Made by a program: the position numbers and the translations under genes. DNA of 64,000 nucleotides, taken from positions 2,790,001-2,854,000 of the forward strand of contig OY752143.1 in the NCBI GenBank assembly GCA_963573315.1. The letters run 5' to 3'. A model generated the notes under the pieces. It had not been told where the DNA came from. It saw only the letters and a list, made by a program, of their open reading frames with translations, and ran no database searches. Below, piece after piece: positions 1-11,949 of the stretch. Each line of letters begins with the position of its first letter. Within the stretch, counting starts at the first letter, position 1. The stretch is from Entomortierella parvispora (Eukaryota > Mortierellomycota > Mortierellomycetes > Mortierellales > Mortierellaceae).

Positions 1-1106
1 AACCAACAATCGAGGCATTCATAGCTCTGTTGAACTCGATCAGAGTGTCTAGAGGTTTGACCAAAGGACGATCCGCCTTGCCACTTACCCAATGCTTTGA
101 CCTCCTGAACAGTCTTGTCTTCATATCCCTGTGGTGGAAGATCCCAGTTCTTCAACTTTCTGAAACGCTTATTGATGGGCAGGACGCTATGTTCATCCAG
201 CATGGGCGACATGTCACGAGGGGGGCTCCTGCTTTTGCTTGAGCGTCTTCCGTATCTGCTGTCGCGGTGTCTATCATCCCTGCCTGATCTTCTGTCTCTG
301 CTATCACCGCCGCCGCCGCCACGGTGGTCGCGATCCCGACGGTCTCTGTCATATCGGTCATAGTCACGATCTCTTCGATCGCCACGGTCTCTGTCGCCAC
401 GTCGATCACGGTCGCCACGCTCACGGTCCTCATAGCCGCGATCGGGTCTGTCGCCTCTATCACTACGGTGTCTGTCGCTACGCTCGCGGTCACCACGGTC
501 GCCACGGTCACCACGGTCGCTACCACGCTCACGATCACGATCACTTCGGTCACGATCGCTGCGTTCGTGTCTGGAGCTGGAGGAACGGTGTCTTTCTCTG
601 TCCCTGTCCCTGTCTCCTCCTCCTCGTTCTCTCTCCCTGGACTCTCCGCCCTCTCCTCTGTGGCGGGAGCTACGACGATCCGACTCCTCGTATCCGCCAT
701 GTTCGCCTAGACGGTTGTAAATAAAGGGGGGGTTGACCAGTAGAGAAAGGTGATTAGAACTAGATGACAGGCCCATTAATGCATCGTTTGGATGGATGTT
801 GCATTAAATCATGATTTCCCCAGTGGATGACTTACGTTTGACGCCAGAGCCCATGGGATTCAACAGTTCATCATTGAGCTCGGACAGAAATGAGTTGGCA
901 AGTTCTGATGCTCTGCCGGACAGCGGTTCGCTCCTAGGATGATGAGGGTCTACGAGAAAGGAGGGATGGGAAGATGCCAAAAAGAAATGTGACAGGGTTA
1001 GTAAAATGACTCGAGCTTTCCTGATCAGGGATGAATGTCGATGGTCCTTGGGGCTTGGTCTGGCGCAATGGGACGCCTTGATGGTAGGTGCGTCTTACGT
1101 ACCCAT
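1..1106 (-). CDS. U2AF large subunit (U2AF65), N-terminal part, cut by window edge
   Basis: Splicing factor that binds the polypyrimidine tract and recruits U2 snRNP. Proposed exons are 1106-1099, 933-836 and 706-89, with the rest beyond the left edge. All phases close; the ATG at 1106 sits in GCCATGG and introns have GTAAGA/GTAAGT donors. The protein starts MGTSEPLSG, then has a long RS/RD-rich domain, then a basic stretch followed by a conserved tryptophan (KRFRKLKNWDLPPQGYEDKT). That is the UHM-ligand motif and linker typical of U2AF65 before its RRMs. The RRMs are not visible here. Positions 48-1 keep an open frame that could be more of the gene, but the implied intron (40 nt) is short. 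Family is fairly sure; the first exon is inferred. Confidence 0.75.
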
Positions 1107-1331
1107 GGCAAAGGTGATGTGGTGTACAAAGGAGAAATGGAGAAAGAGAAAAAGGTGCGCCCTGGCCAAGTGTCCCAATGTATCCAAAGCAAAGCGCCCC
1201 CTTCCACGTCCCTGGTCCAGATTGTTGTTTCGGGCCGGTGGCTTTGCTCCTCTCCTTTTGCCCCCATTTTGCACAGGATTTCAATGAATTTTTTTTTTTT
1301 TTATTTCATTCGTGTTGCCCGCTCCTCTTTG

Positions 1332-2533
1332 CTATGGAGACCGGACAAACTTGAGGATGAATAGTTTCTCGCGGCCAGCAAGGCGTGTTCTGACCACCTA
1401 GAGTTGAAACACAAGTGAATAAGTCAGAGACAATATCAATCATTTCCTACAAAAAGAAGCACAGATCAAAGCTTTCATTACACTAGAATCAAAGCCATCC
1501 TGCTTCATGATCTCGCGGATATCGTCAGGCTTGTTCTCGTTGACCACCACCATGTAGAAAACACCTTTTGGTGACAAAAGACGCTGTGGATAAAAGTAGT
1601 AAAGGCGATCCGTCAGTGCCACTGTAGTGGATCTCTCAAATACATTCTCCTTGATCCGCTTTCAAAACCGTACCTTCACATACGGCAAGAATTCGTCAAT
1701 AACCTCTCGTCCATCAATTCCTCCAGCCCAAGCTGCTTCTACAGAATGAGATCCAACTTCCTCTGACGGTGTCAACACATAAGGTGGGTTAAAATATACG
1801 AGATCGATCTGTCCCTCTAGCCTTGGGAGCAGAGATGTTGTCAAATGTGTTTCTACAATTTCGGCCGTAATCTAATAAAACACAAAACAAGGAAAACATC
1901 AGGACCTTCATTCTCTCGGTACAATCCCGCTGTGCTTCTGTTCTTTGAAATCAGTACCTGGTTTTGCTTTGCTGTTCCCTGTGTTGCCCTGGCTGCCTTT
2001 GGGTTGATATCAGTACAGAACTTTACTATGGTAATCAAAGTATCCAGCTGCGATTAGTCCATGCTCCATTTTCATTCCCTGTGTTCCAACCAGCCATGTA
2101 TCCAACGGTCATACAGCAATTGCTTTCTCCGAGGATCTTTCCCACGAAAGCGGTGACGCATCCAGATCCCGATCTACAAAAAAACAGGGTCATGGACGCG
2201 ATATTAGATTTTGCTTCTTGTTCGGTAGGAGCAACAACCGTTGGGTGACCACACCACACAGGCAGAGAACATACCCGACTTCTAGAGAAATAGTTGGATT
2301 CAGTTCTTTCAGGAACGGCATCTCATCCTCGAACGCATCCAAGAACAAGAACGTGTCCTCTATAAGCAGGTAAATTTTTAGAATAAATCTTTTTGTCAGC
2401 TCTCGTTTTCTCCTGGCATGGAGAACAGGCAATGAGGGCAATTGTATGTTTAAACGAAAAGCATACCAGCAGGTTCGTAGATGAACTCGTAGTCCTTCTT
2501 CTTGAGATGCGACAAGTCTGGGGTTGGCAACAT
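1332..2533 (-). CDS. MTQ2: eRF1 N5-glutamine methyltransferase catalytic subunit (Mtq2/N6AMT1)
   Basis: SAM-dependent methyltransferase that, with Trm112, methylates the GGQ glutamine of release factor eRF1 (known for the family). Seven exons: 2533-2467, 2359-2275, 2173-2115, 2025-1958, 1871-1674, 1583-1482, 1397-1332, giving 214 aa, the usual Mtq2 length. It begins MLPTPDLSH and has the family signature YEPAEDTFLFLDAFE, the SAM-binding EVGSGSGCVTAF, CTDINPKAA, and the catalytic NPPY (FNPPYVLTP). The C-terminal strand LFILKF is encoded by the small last exon. That exon is needed: reading through 1481 would replace the end with unrelated residues. Divergent from the gene at 2992. High confidence in family and most splice sites. 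Confidence 0.93.
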
Positions 2534-2991
2534 GTTTGAAATGTGAAAATGTTGAAATGAATGGATGATCAGAAAGGACAAGAAACGAAGGACGACTGGA
2601 GATCCACAAATTTTATTCGAGGTCAGTTCTGAAGAAAAATTGGAGGTCCGTGCCCATTTCTTGTTCCCACAAGAAAAGAAGCAAGGTGAACCATCCGAGC
2701 CCTTTTGCGCTCGTCCCTGGTTCCCCGGAGCATGGCGAGGGAGAGAAGGCTGCCTTGCTCAACACGTCTTCACGATAGGATCGACATCGCGGCGAGCGTT
2801 GCCATGGGTCAGGTGATCCTTTTTTCCCTTTTTATGAGTCTCGAGTTCCCCTCGCGCGGTCTTCCTCCTCTTCCTCCTCTTCCGCCTCTTCCTTCTCCTC
2901 TTCAGAAGCACAGCATCGACAGGCGTGGACAGATTCATGCTCGGCCCATTCACCTTCTTCTCTTCATTCTCATCCCCTTTGCGCTCTCTCA
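2534..2991. promoter_or_regulatory. Divergent intergenic region between MTQ2 and the PNRC-like gene
   Basis: 458 nt separating two opposite starts. It holds a CT/TCC-rich block at about 2860-2905 just upstream of the plus-strand gene. I see no TATA box or coding frame in it. Confidence 0.4.
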
Positions 2992-4193
2992 ATGCTGAGC
3001 TTCGAGAATGTCGCACGGAATGCACGGGGGCCAACGGTACCTGAGGCCATGTACGACGCGGTGGAGCTGTACCTTGGCACTCTGCCCAATCACCCCAGTG
3101 CATTCACTCCACTCCCCATTCAAGCCATCCAATGGACCTTGCCATTCGAGCCCGTTACCCCCTTGACTACAGAAAACACCTTCAGGGCTCCCTTCACCAC
3201 CAAAAAGGCGTTGCAGAACAAGTCAAACCCGACCCGATACAGCCCGTTTGCAGAGAACAACAAGCCCATCATTCGACAGGTGCTGCCACAATGGTTTCGA
3301 CAAGCAGAAGCTCACCCACTGCCACCGCCACCACCGCCGCAGCTGTTCTTTCAAAACTCGTCCGCTTCTTGGTCAGCCTGGCTGCCGCAGCAGCAGCAGG
3401 CACCCCAGCAACCAGAGCCCATGACCGTGAGGCCTTTGCAGCCCGAGCTGCAGTCGCTTCATCCACCCAGGATAACAACCCACAGACCGCCGACGCTACA
3501 CTGGAACGTTTCCAACCCAGCGACCATGACGGCACATAGCGAGATACCACCGGAAACAGAGTTGACAACGGCGATTCAGGGCCTGAGAATAAACCCAGAG
3601 TCTCCAAAATCTTGCAGGGGTCGGAACAATGCCAACGCCAGCAATAAAAGGCGACGAAACCGCAAAAAGCACGCACAGCATCCCAACGAGGAGTCTGTGC
3701 ACAAAGATACCCAAATTCCCCCTCAAAATGAAAACGAAGAAAGTCCTCCTCTAGGCAAGTGTCCTTGAAGGATCAATGCTAATACTGGTAACTGCCCAGA
3801 CTGACCCATCTAACATCCAGGAGCCCTCTTTTTTTTTCTGAAACGTGTTTAGTAATGGTCAACAACATCAGCAGTGAGAACAAGAGAGAGGAGCGATCCT
3901 TTGGACAATCCAACCATGCTGCAGGAGGAGACGAGATCATGAATACTCACGGTCGAGGGAGCCAAGGACAACGAGGTGGTCGTGCTGGTCGAGGTGGCCG
4001 TCGTCATCGTCCTATCAATGTTGAGCAGCCATCCACTCAACAGACTCCCGTACTTCCTCCTCCTCTGCCTCTTTTTTCAAACGGAGCAGCAAGCACTACA
4101 GATGCATCCCCTGTTGAGGCGACAACAACAACAGGAACAACAACGACGCCCAGGCCCATGGTTCACCAAATACGCCCGCAACATCACTACTAG
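2992..4193 (+). CDS. Proline-rich/RGG protein with a PNRC/EDC1-like motif (hypothetical)
   Basis: No full-length family recognised. The model joins 2992-3754 and 3853-4193 through a GC-AG intron (donor GCAAGT at 3755, acceptor TTTAG at 3852), giving 367 aa in phase. Near the N-terminus a segment starting YLGTLPNHPSAF and continuing to PLPIQAIQW has Y, G, P, LP and W at the same spacing as the PNRC2/Edc1 decapping-activator motif that contacts Dcp1. The middle is proline- and glutamine-rich with a PPPPPP run, then a basic KRRRNRKK patch. The second exon has an RG-rich block (GGRAGRGGRR) suited to RNA binding. A role in mRNA decapping is inference. Without the intron the first exon alone would encode 258 aa. 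Confidence 0.6.
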
Positions 4194-4506
4194 TAACAAA
4201 ACAACGCATCGCTTCGTCATTCACGAAAAATTGGTGGCAATAACGCGTGGGTGGACAGACAACGATGGAGCCTTTTTTTTTTTTTTTTTTTTTTTTTGCC
4301 CAATGCTTTTTTTTTTGCCTTGCTTTCTTGAACAGCAAGGACTAGGCTTACAATAGTACCTCATCTCGTTTTATGATAACTCTCACTTTTATCCTAGGCA
4401 TGCTTTCAAATATAAACATTCATATCATTCTTTTTTATTAATCTCCCGTTGCCGGCAGGGTAAAAGTCATTCTTTTGGTTGTTGGACAAGAAGGGAAAAT
4501 GTGTTT
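4194..4506. other. Convergent 3' intergenic region with T25 tract
   Basis: Lies between the 3' ends of the PNRC-like gene and the alcohol oxidase. It contains an uninterrupted run of 25 T at 4273-4297 and a second T-rich run at about 4307-4316. No gene is visible. Confidence 0.6.
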
Positions 4507-7168
4507 TCAAAGCTTGGCAGCGTTGTCCGCCTGCTTGATGAACTGGGCAATTGAGTGGGACATGGAGTAGGTGGTCAACATGGGGTTCACACCACTGGCA
4601 GTGGGGAAAGCAGAAGCATCCGCAACATAAAGATCCTTGACTTCCCACGTCTCTCCTGTAGGCTTGACTGCAGAGGTGCTGGGGTTATTGCCCATTCGGC
4701 TATTGTTCATCCGACGAAAGAAAACATTGGTTAGAAAAACAGTCGATCATCGGAAAAAGAATCGTAGTGGGACAATTAAAAAAAAGATAAGAGAGAGATC
4801 CATACCAAGTTCCCATTTGATGAGCACTGCCGATGAGGGCCGAGCCGGGCTTGAGAGAAGTCTTCTTGACCTCAGCCAAGAAAGTTTTGAAGGCGGGATC
4901 CTCGGCTCCGAGCTCTTTGTTCACGTGGAATTCCCCGACACCGCGCTGGGTCGTGTAAACAGTCTTTGCGCCGGCGGCGACCAAGATCCGGAGACTGCGC
5001 TCCATACCATCCTCCAGCGACAACATGTCGTGTTTGGAGATCACATAGTTGATACGGGGGAGACGGTCGGATCCCAAGGTAATTGATCCGCCATCCCGAT
5101 CGCGGGTCAAGACAATAAGAGGCAGCAAATGGTTGATATCCAGCATTTGACGCTTGTGCTCCTTGGCACTGTTGAACTTTGTAGACACAGCGTTCAATCC
5201 AGGATGGTGAGAAGGAACTTCGATCTTGGAACCGTAACCATGTCCGTCCGTGTTCTCGGCAACCGTTGTGAGCTACAGGAATTCAAATTTGATGGTTATT
5301 TTTTTTTCCCTGTTTTTTTTTCCTGGTTACCAAGTGAGTGAAGAGTTGTAATAAAAAAAAACGTACAGCTGTCATGATAGATCCTTGATAGCAGTTAATC
5401 TTTTCGTCAAACTTTCCAAAGATGTAGGTAACTGGGTGCAAGTGCAAGTTCTTTCCAATGTTCTTGTTCTTCAAACCTGAGCGTTGCAGCAAAGCAGGGG
5501 TGTGAATGGATCCTGCCGTCACAACCACTTTACGAGCTTTGATGGTGAATTGGCCACCTCCAGTCTGGTGACCGACCACACCGACAGCACGACCCTTCTG
5601 GACCAAGACCTTCTCCACAAACGAATCGTGCATGAACTTTGCTCCATGATCCTTGGCATCCTGCAAGAAGGTCATCATAGTGCCTTGCTTCTCTCCAAAG
5701 CGACATCCAAATCCGCACCAACCGCAAGAGTGCTCATGATGTCCAGTGTTCTGAGGAATGTCCTTGGCAGGGTATCCCAGTTTGTGGCAGCCCTCCAACA
5801 GGAGACGGTTGGCCGCGTTGTGCTTCAAGTACTGATCCGAGACTCCGAGACGGGCAACGACGGTATCAATTGACTTTTGGTAGGCTGCCGTATTGAAATA
5901 AGGAAGTCCCTGCTTGGCCCACTCCTCACGGACATAGTATGGAAGCTAAAGAAACAATCCAATTGAACGTTAGAAATTGTCAAAGATGGAATCGGACGAT
6001 CTGCAATGTTTTACAGCGAGACTCTTCCTTGCTTACCTGAAGAGAGGCACACCAATTGACGGTCGTTCCACCACCCCAGGTGGCGCCAGCAAGAATGGTG
6101 AGTGCGCCATCCGTTGTTGTCAAAGAGCCAGCTAAAAGAACACAACAGGAAGGAGAAACAGGTCAGGACCCAGTTTACATGCAGGCTCACGTGAACGCGC
6201 ACTTTACGCAAAATTCTCCTCGCAAAGTGGAGTTGGGGGAAAGGGAAATTGAAGGTTTGGATTTTTGTCTGTTTCTGAAAAGAGTGAACTCCAAAGTGAA
6301 CAACACATAGAAGAAGAAAAAAAACGATACTTACAACTCTCGTAAAGGTTAGTGAGTCCATCGCACTGGTCCAGAGTCAACTCGTGTTGACTGTAGTGAT
6401 GACCCTTCTCGATGACCAAGACACTCTTTCCAGCGGCAGACAACTCGGCGGCCATGACTCCACCTCCAGCGCCCGAGCCCACAATCACGACATCGAACGT
6501 CAATTCCAATCCTCCTGCTGGCACTTTGATGAAATCATAATCAGGGAACGTCTTTGTGCTGAAACGGTCCGAATGCATCTCTGGATCTGGTCCTGGGTAT
6601 CCAATGGCCTTGTAGATCACATCAAGTGGCTGGGTATAAAACGACATGGACGCCAGGGTCAACATTCCCCTCGCAAAGATACGGAGCTTGGAGATCATAC
6701 TGTTGGACCAGGACAACACAATCTGTGTTCTCTGTTCGCGCGGCAATGAAGAAAACTCGCCATAGGTACCTCCCAATGCCAACGTTCCGATCCTAAAGCA
6801 TGCACCCAAAAATGGATAAAAAAATTGTTCAATTAGATTTCAAAAAAGAAGCGGCAAGATCCATTCGAGTTGATCCCATACTTTGTTGAAAGGACTTTAA
6901 AGACCGCGCCGAGATCCTCAATCTTTTCTGAAGGTAAACCGTGCAGTTTTGCAAGGATGATCTCGGACACCTTTGTGTTCATGACACCGGCCCTGCCAAA
7001 GGCCCTGAGAGCCTCATCGTTGGTGCCGTCCGAGTTTTCACGAACAAAGGACTCGAGCTCTTCACCTTGGAGCTCTGGGATGAAGGTATCGATGATGGCA
7101 AAGAGAACCTTGATCTGATCCTCGTTCAAGGTGGGCTTGGGAGCGGCGGCGGCAGCAGCAGAGGCCAT
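4507..7168 (-). CDS. Long-chain fatty alcohol oxidase (GMC oxidoreductase family)
   Basis: Flavoenzyme that oxidises long-chain alcohols to fatty aldehydes, releasing H2O2, in the alkane/fatty alcohol degradation route (family knowledge). Exons: 7168-6882, 6792-6335, 6131-6037, 5945-5367, 5272-4806, 4699-4507; all phases close to 692 aa, typical for FAO. Visible are the N-terminal alcohol-oxidase domain, the FAD-binding VIVGSGAGGGVMAAELS at about residues 194-210, the GATWGGGTTVNW signature, the second GMC signature region VVVTAGSIHTPALLQRSG, TCRMGNNP, and the C-terminal VADASAFPTASGVNP segment. The last three residues are AKL, a PTS1-type peroxisomal signal. An alternative within GMC enzymes is unlikely given the N-terminal domain. 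Divergent from COX12 across 827 nt. Confidence 0.93.
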
Positions 7169-7995
7169 AGTGAAAAGACAGGAGGACGAGGAAGGCGGTG
7201 TATATGAAGGGAGGGGGGAAGGAGAGAAAGGAGGAAGGACGCGAGCAAAAGGGAGATGAGAAGAAGGAGGAAGGGTTCAGAACTTCAATGGAGAGGACAA
7301 AGAAGAAATGAGTCGAGAGACAGGAGGGATGGATGGAGCAAAGGAATGAGCGAGGGTGAGGTGTCAAAAGGTGGAGGTGGAGCGGACTTGGACCTCTTTA
7401 TAAAAGCGTGTGGAGGGAAGACAGAGTTTCGCTTTCGTTCGTTTCTGGCCCCAGCCCCCACGGCCACACCTCCACCGTCGGGATTGCATTGGGTGCAGCA
7501 CGCGGACGATCCCCTTCTTTTTCCTTCTTCATTGGGCTATCGATCGTCTCTCTTCACTCCTGAGCGAACCTTGGCGCCGAGGTTTCAGCTGAGCCTACAG
7601 GAGGGAAGGAAGGGAGGCGAAGGGAGTCGGAGCGACGTGCAAAGGGAGGAGACGCCTCGGCCGCCAGCCGCCTTCTTTCTCCACTGCTCTCTCCGTTCCG
7701 AAATTATTGACCAAGGGTCGGCCGTGTGTTCGCTTCGCTCGGACCAAAGAAACAAGGAGGAAGCAGGTCTGCCTACTGCGGGTGGAAATAACGGAGGCTG
7801 CTCTCTTTATTTCCCTGCAGAGTGTGTTTTGGTGGCAATGGCAATCCCATTTTGCACGTGAGTGGCTCTTAAGGGTGCAGTCCGAGCCAAGCCACCTTCC
7901 CCTTCTCTCTCTCCCTCTCCCTCTGCGTCTTTGACATTTCGGCAATCGGACAATTGGCCCATCCTTCCTCTTGCATTCAACCCTCATTTCCCACA
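7169..7995. promoter_or_regulatory. Divergent promoter region FAO/COX12 with TATA-like site
   Basis: 827 nt between the two start codons. A TATA-like element (TTTATAAAA, about 7398-7406) reads as TATAAA on both strands, about 230 nt upstream of the FAO ATG. The FAO-proximal part is purine-rich on the plus strand and the COX12-proximal part is CT-rich. Long frames here are low-complexity and not supported as genes. Confidence 0.35.
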
Positions 7996-8921
7996 ATGTC
8001 CGACATCGAGATCAAAACCAGTGCGTGATTCCTCCCTCTTGACCCCCCTCCTTCCTCCTTGCCTCTCTTGTTCCTTGTCCCACAGAGAACGAGTTGCTTC
8101 ATCTTTTACAATCCTCTTCCGATTCAGACGCGATCAGGACTCTCGGAACTGTATCCACGACACGGGAAAAATTCAACATAGAAAAACCTTTTCCGCTCTT
8201 CAACAAGGAGACGTGGGATCAGGAAGACTCTATTGGAAACCAAATGAACGCGAAAACACATTCTGTACTTTGGATCCGACGACATTCAGGAAGGGCACTC
8301 AGTGGCCCGCACGAGATTCGCGTACAACCCGACCACATTTTTTTTTTATATCTCGTCTCCAAAGACAACAGCTGGATGATGCATGGATGGACTCCCGATA
8401 CGAAATAAACGCAGCACAGATAACAGGCACCTTCAATTGCCCTGCTTTTTGTTGTAGAGTCATCTAACCTTTCTCCTTTTCTTTTCTCGTCTCGTTTAGC
8501 CCCCTTCGACGCTCGCTTCCCCAACACCAACCAGAGCAAGCACTGCTGGCAGTCGTATTCCGACTACTTCAAGTGCATCAACGCACGTGGAGAGGACTTT
8601 GCCCCCTGCAAGGACTTCAAGAAGGCCTACCAGAGCTTGTGCCCCCAGGAGTGGGTACGTACTCTTCTCTTTTTTTGCTCTCTTTCTCTCTCTCTCTCTC
8701 TCTTTCTCTTTCTCTCGCTTTCCATTCATATCCATATTCCTCTCTTCTGTGGCCATGTCATCTTGAAACATTTTCGGATATCCTTTTTGGAATGAGTTTG
8801 GACCGTGGTGACTGACAGACCTGCATTCTTTTCTTGCCCTATTCTTTTCGTTCATTTCTAGGTCTCCAAGTGGGATGAGCAGCGCGAGGAGGGTACCCTC
8901 CCCTTCAAGGTCACCGTTTAA
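7996..8921 (+). CDS. COX12: Cytochrome c oxidase subunit 6b (Cox12)
   Basis: Intermembrane-space subunit of respiratory complex IV. Exons 7996-8020, 8500-8654 and 8862-8921 give 79 aa. It starts MSDIEIKTTPFDARFPNTNQ and has the twin cysteine motif: C-x9-C (HCWQSYSDYFKC) and C-x10-C (PCKDFKKAYQSLC), typical of Cox6b and its Mia40-dependent import. The first intron is long for this locus (479 nt), and the second contains a CT microsatellite at about 8683-8715. The start is fixed by the MSDIEIKT match and CACAATG context. Very confident. Confidence 0.96.
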
Positions 8922-9177
8922 ATTGTCTTGTTTGATCAAGAGAACCCCGCCGTACACCTTCACCCATCCGAATTAGAAGAAAATCCAACCCCTCAAAGAG
9001 AAAAAAGAACATGATTTTTTTTATGGAGCATCATTGTTTTTTGTTAGCAAAAAAAAAAAAAGTAAAAACCGCCTCAATGGTTATCTGAAAAACTTGAAGG
9101 AAAAAACATTCCCTTTCGCATCTTTTTGTTGTTTCCAATTTTATTTTAACACGTAAGAAAACTTGGAATCATGAACC

Positions 9178-11949
9178 TCAATTGACCTTCAGGCTGGATC
9201 GAATCGCCATGACACCGATATCGCTCTCCAGTTGTGCTCCCTGAAGACTTCCGGATGGGTCCTCGTAGGATCGGGTCTGCAAACCATTCGCACCCGCAGA
9301 GAGTGAAGTAGCGCCAACGGCGTGGCTCAGACGCGACAGCCAGCTGCTCTTGACGCCAAACTCCTTCTTTCGCACATTCAATTCTGCATCTGTGGGGATG
9401 CTATCCAGCACCAGGCCCACAGCCGATCGAAGACCCATGTAAGCGTGCTCAGAGACCAAGATCCACAACAAGAGCATGGCAAGACCCAAGCGAGGACTAT
9501 GGGCCTCTGTGGAATCAATGGTGCCATGGAAGAGATAGAGAATTGAGGCGTTGGTAATGGACGAGAACCAGGTAATGTGCTGGAGGTTTTCAATCCAAGG
9601 TCCAATAGTATCGGTTCTGGAGGGGATAGGCCGGCGAGCATTGTAACTGATCTTGGCAGCATCCGATCGAAGCTCGACCCAGTTGTTGACAAAGGCACAA
9701 AGTCCAGTCAGAGGCCAGATCACACTGAAGAGAGAAACATAACCAAACTATCAAAGAAATATAGAAAAATACGACGGCATCGGTCAATAAACAAACAAGC
9801 TACGAGTCTACCCCCAAAACTGCTTCTTTTTCTCACCTGAAGAACCATCTCGGCATAGTCCTCGTTCACGTCGTATTCAGGAAGCTCGGCCTGCTTCCTG
9901 ACGTAGTTTAAAAACTTTTTGGTATCCTCGGAATCCTCAAAAGAAGGAATAGGAGCATTCTGCGCATGCGACTCGTGGTGCAACTTTTCAGTAACCTCCT
10001 TTTGAATCTTGACAGCTCCCACCATGGCGCGACGCGTCAACCAGGGGACAACCGTCTCTGTTGCAAAGCTGATGGCCTGGGTTGTGATCATAAAGGCCTT
10101 GAGGCGGTTCTGCAACATGTGAGGGTCAATCGTCATCTTGGCAAAAGGCAAGCCGTAGCTTTGGAAGGTAGAAATCACTTGTGGACCAAAAGGGATATAG
10201 ATGTAGGCCGTCAGCAGGATCGACATGTAACTGGTCAAGGCATTAAAGATAAACACCTTTTGCAGCAAATGATATTCGTGCGATCCGCGCGTCTTGTAGT
10301 TCTCATAATCAGTGAGCCTCAGTGACACTGACTTGCAAATAGCGGCGACAGTAGGGATTGCAAGAGAATACAGGACCATGGGAAGATAAATCTATATCGA
10401 GATAGAGAAAAGGAGGTTCAATGAGGAGTTCAACAAGTGGAATGCCCACCGAAAAGAAAAGAAAAAAAATCTCCGACGTCATCCACTTCTCTCAAAACAT
10501 GGCTTCTCCTCTCAGGCTTCTTACCAAGACTTCCTTCATGTATCCATCATAATACATGGTCAAAAAGACTTCGATTCCAAAGACACAGGTGATAACTCCA
10601 GCCAGGATCAATGCGCCGCCAAATACGACAGGGACACCGACAGCCTTGCGCGCCCATCGCTTCAATGGAGAGAAATAAGGCACCATCTCTCCTGTAACGG
10701 GATCCAGCTTTGTCGTCTCGCCTTTAAACGATGGGCGTCTCGTCTCGGTTCTTGACACATGGCGGACGCCCCACCAGAGGGCAAGCTCTTTCTCTCGGCG
10801 TTTCCAGCACTCTGTAAATATGACCGACCAAAGGATCACAAAGACTCCGTAAAAGATCGAAAAGGATGATCCAAAAAAGTGGACCAAGACTCCCACGGCG
10901 GTAGGTGCAACCAACCACTGAAAGTAGAACTGCAGAAACTCAAAGTAGTAGGCGACCTTTTCTCCAAAATGATCGCGAACCTGCGACAAGTCGTCTTGAT
11001 TCACAATCCACTTTGTTGACCAGGACTTGAGCCAAGACTGTTTGACAGGAAAGAAGAAAAAAAAGGAGATCAATTGGTTTTAGTGCCCACTGTTTTTTTT
11101 TCTTCCCTCTTTGCGGTTGTTGATCGTTAGGTACTCTGTCGTCTTTTCGTCAAAGACCTTCAGTTCAATGGGTCCATACCATGTTAAAGGCCTTGTCGTG
11201 CAATGGCAAGATACTCTGAACGTATTCGTCCTCTCCAGCATAGATTCCTGCACCTCCTTCGCTGGGAATCCCCTGAATCAGCTCCGAGATGACGCGAAGT
11301 CTGTCCGATTCTGTAACATTGTCCAAGGACTCGTCGCGAGCCGTGGCAGGTTCGAGCAGCTGTTCCGTTTCGGCCGTATCCGCGACCTTGACTCCTATCA
11401 ACCAGTCGTGAATACTATGATGATCGTGCGAACGTCATGAAATCAGTCAATCGTCAGGGGTATCTAAAAAAAGGGCAATTGCTTGCTCGGACATTGTTTT
11501 TCCTTGGAGAATAAAGCGGGCGACAATAATGCTCATCCATACCTGTTCTTGTTGATCTCACGCTTGAGCACTGCCCATGGACAGAGGACAAAGATGAAAA
11601 GCATGTCGGGACCGTTGGGACGCGTCTCGTATTGGAGTCCAACTCGCGTCAGCTTTTGGATCACGTCCTCGTAAGCCTTGAGCGTTTTCTGTTCGTACTC
11701 GGGCCGGCCAACCGCACCCTTGACAGGTTGCTTGTACTTGAAGACAAGAACGAGGTCTGCATAGAGCTCGAGACTCTGGGTCTTGGCGGCTCTGTAGAGG
11801 GTTTGGGTGTGGATCGTGGCGGTCCCTTCCTTGTTGGAAGTCTCTGCATCCTGAGAATGGTGTTGGACAATGGAGGTGTAGATGTCATGGAAACGGAGGC
11901 CAGAGCCAGACTTGGCCGGGGCATTAGCCGTGCTGGAGGAGGGGTCCAT
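9178..11949 (-). CDS. Anoctamin/TMEM16 family protein (Ist2-like)
   Basis: Polytopic membrane protein of the anoctamin family. Members are Ca2+-activated lipid scramblases or chloride channels, and fungal ones act at ER-plasma membrane contacts. Exons: 11949-11543, 11414-11180, 11037-10525, 10391-9837, 9747-9178, giving 759 aa with all phases closing. The cytosolic N-terminal domain contains IHDWLIGVK, then FGEKVAYYFEFLQFYFQWL begins the first membrane segment. The Ca-site region FVNNWVELRSDAAKI near the C-terminus is the best family marker. The C-terminal end is short, without the long lipid-binding tail of yeast Ist2. Channel versus scramblase activity cannot be told from sequence. Confidence 0.92.

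Noticed and set aside
152-700. 182-aa minus-strand frame starting MADTRSRIVV
   Set aside because: It is a shifted frame over the RS/RD-rich exon of U2AF. The RS frame joins upstream and downstream exons in phase and carries the conserved tryptophan motif.
7256-7861. 201-aa plus-strand frame between FAO and COX12
   Set aside because: Arg/Glu-rich then Ser/Pro-rich translation of a purine/pyrimidine-biased promoter, with no domain and no splice support.
11142-11164. Tiny extra anoctamin exon (VFDEKTTE)
   Set aside because: It would leave the next exon out of phase, whereas direct splicing from 11180 to 11037 is in phase and matches the family.
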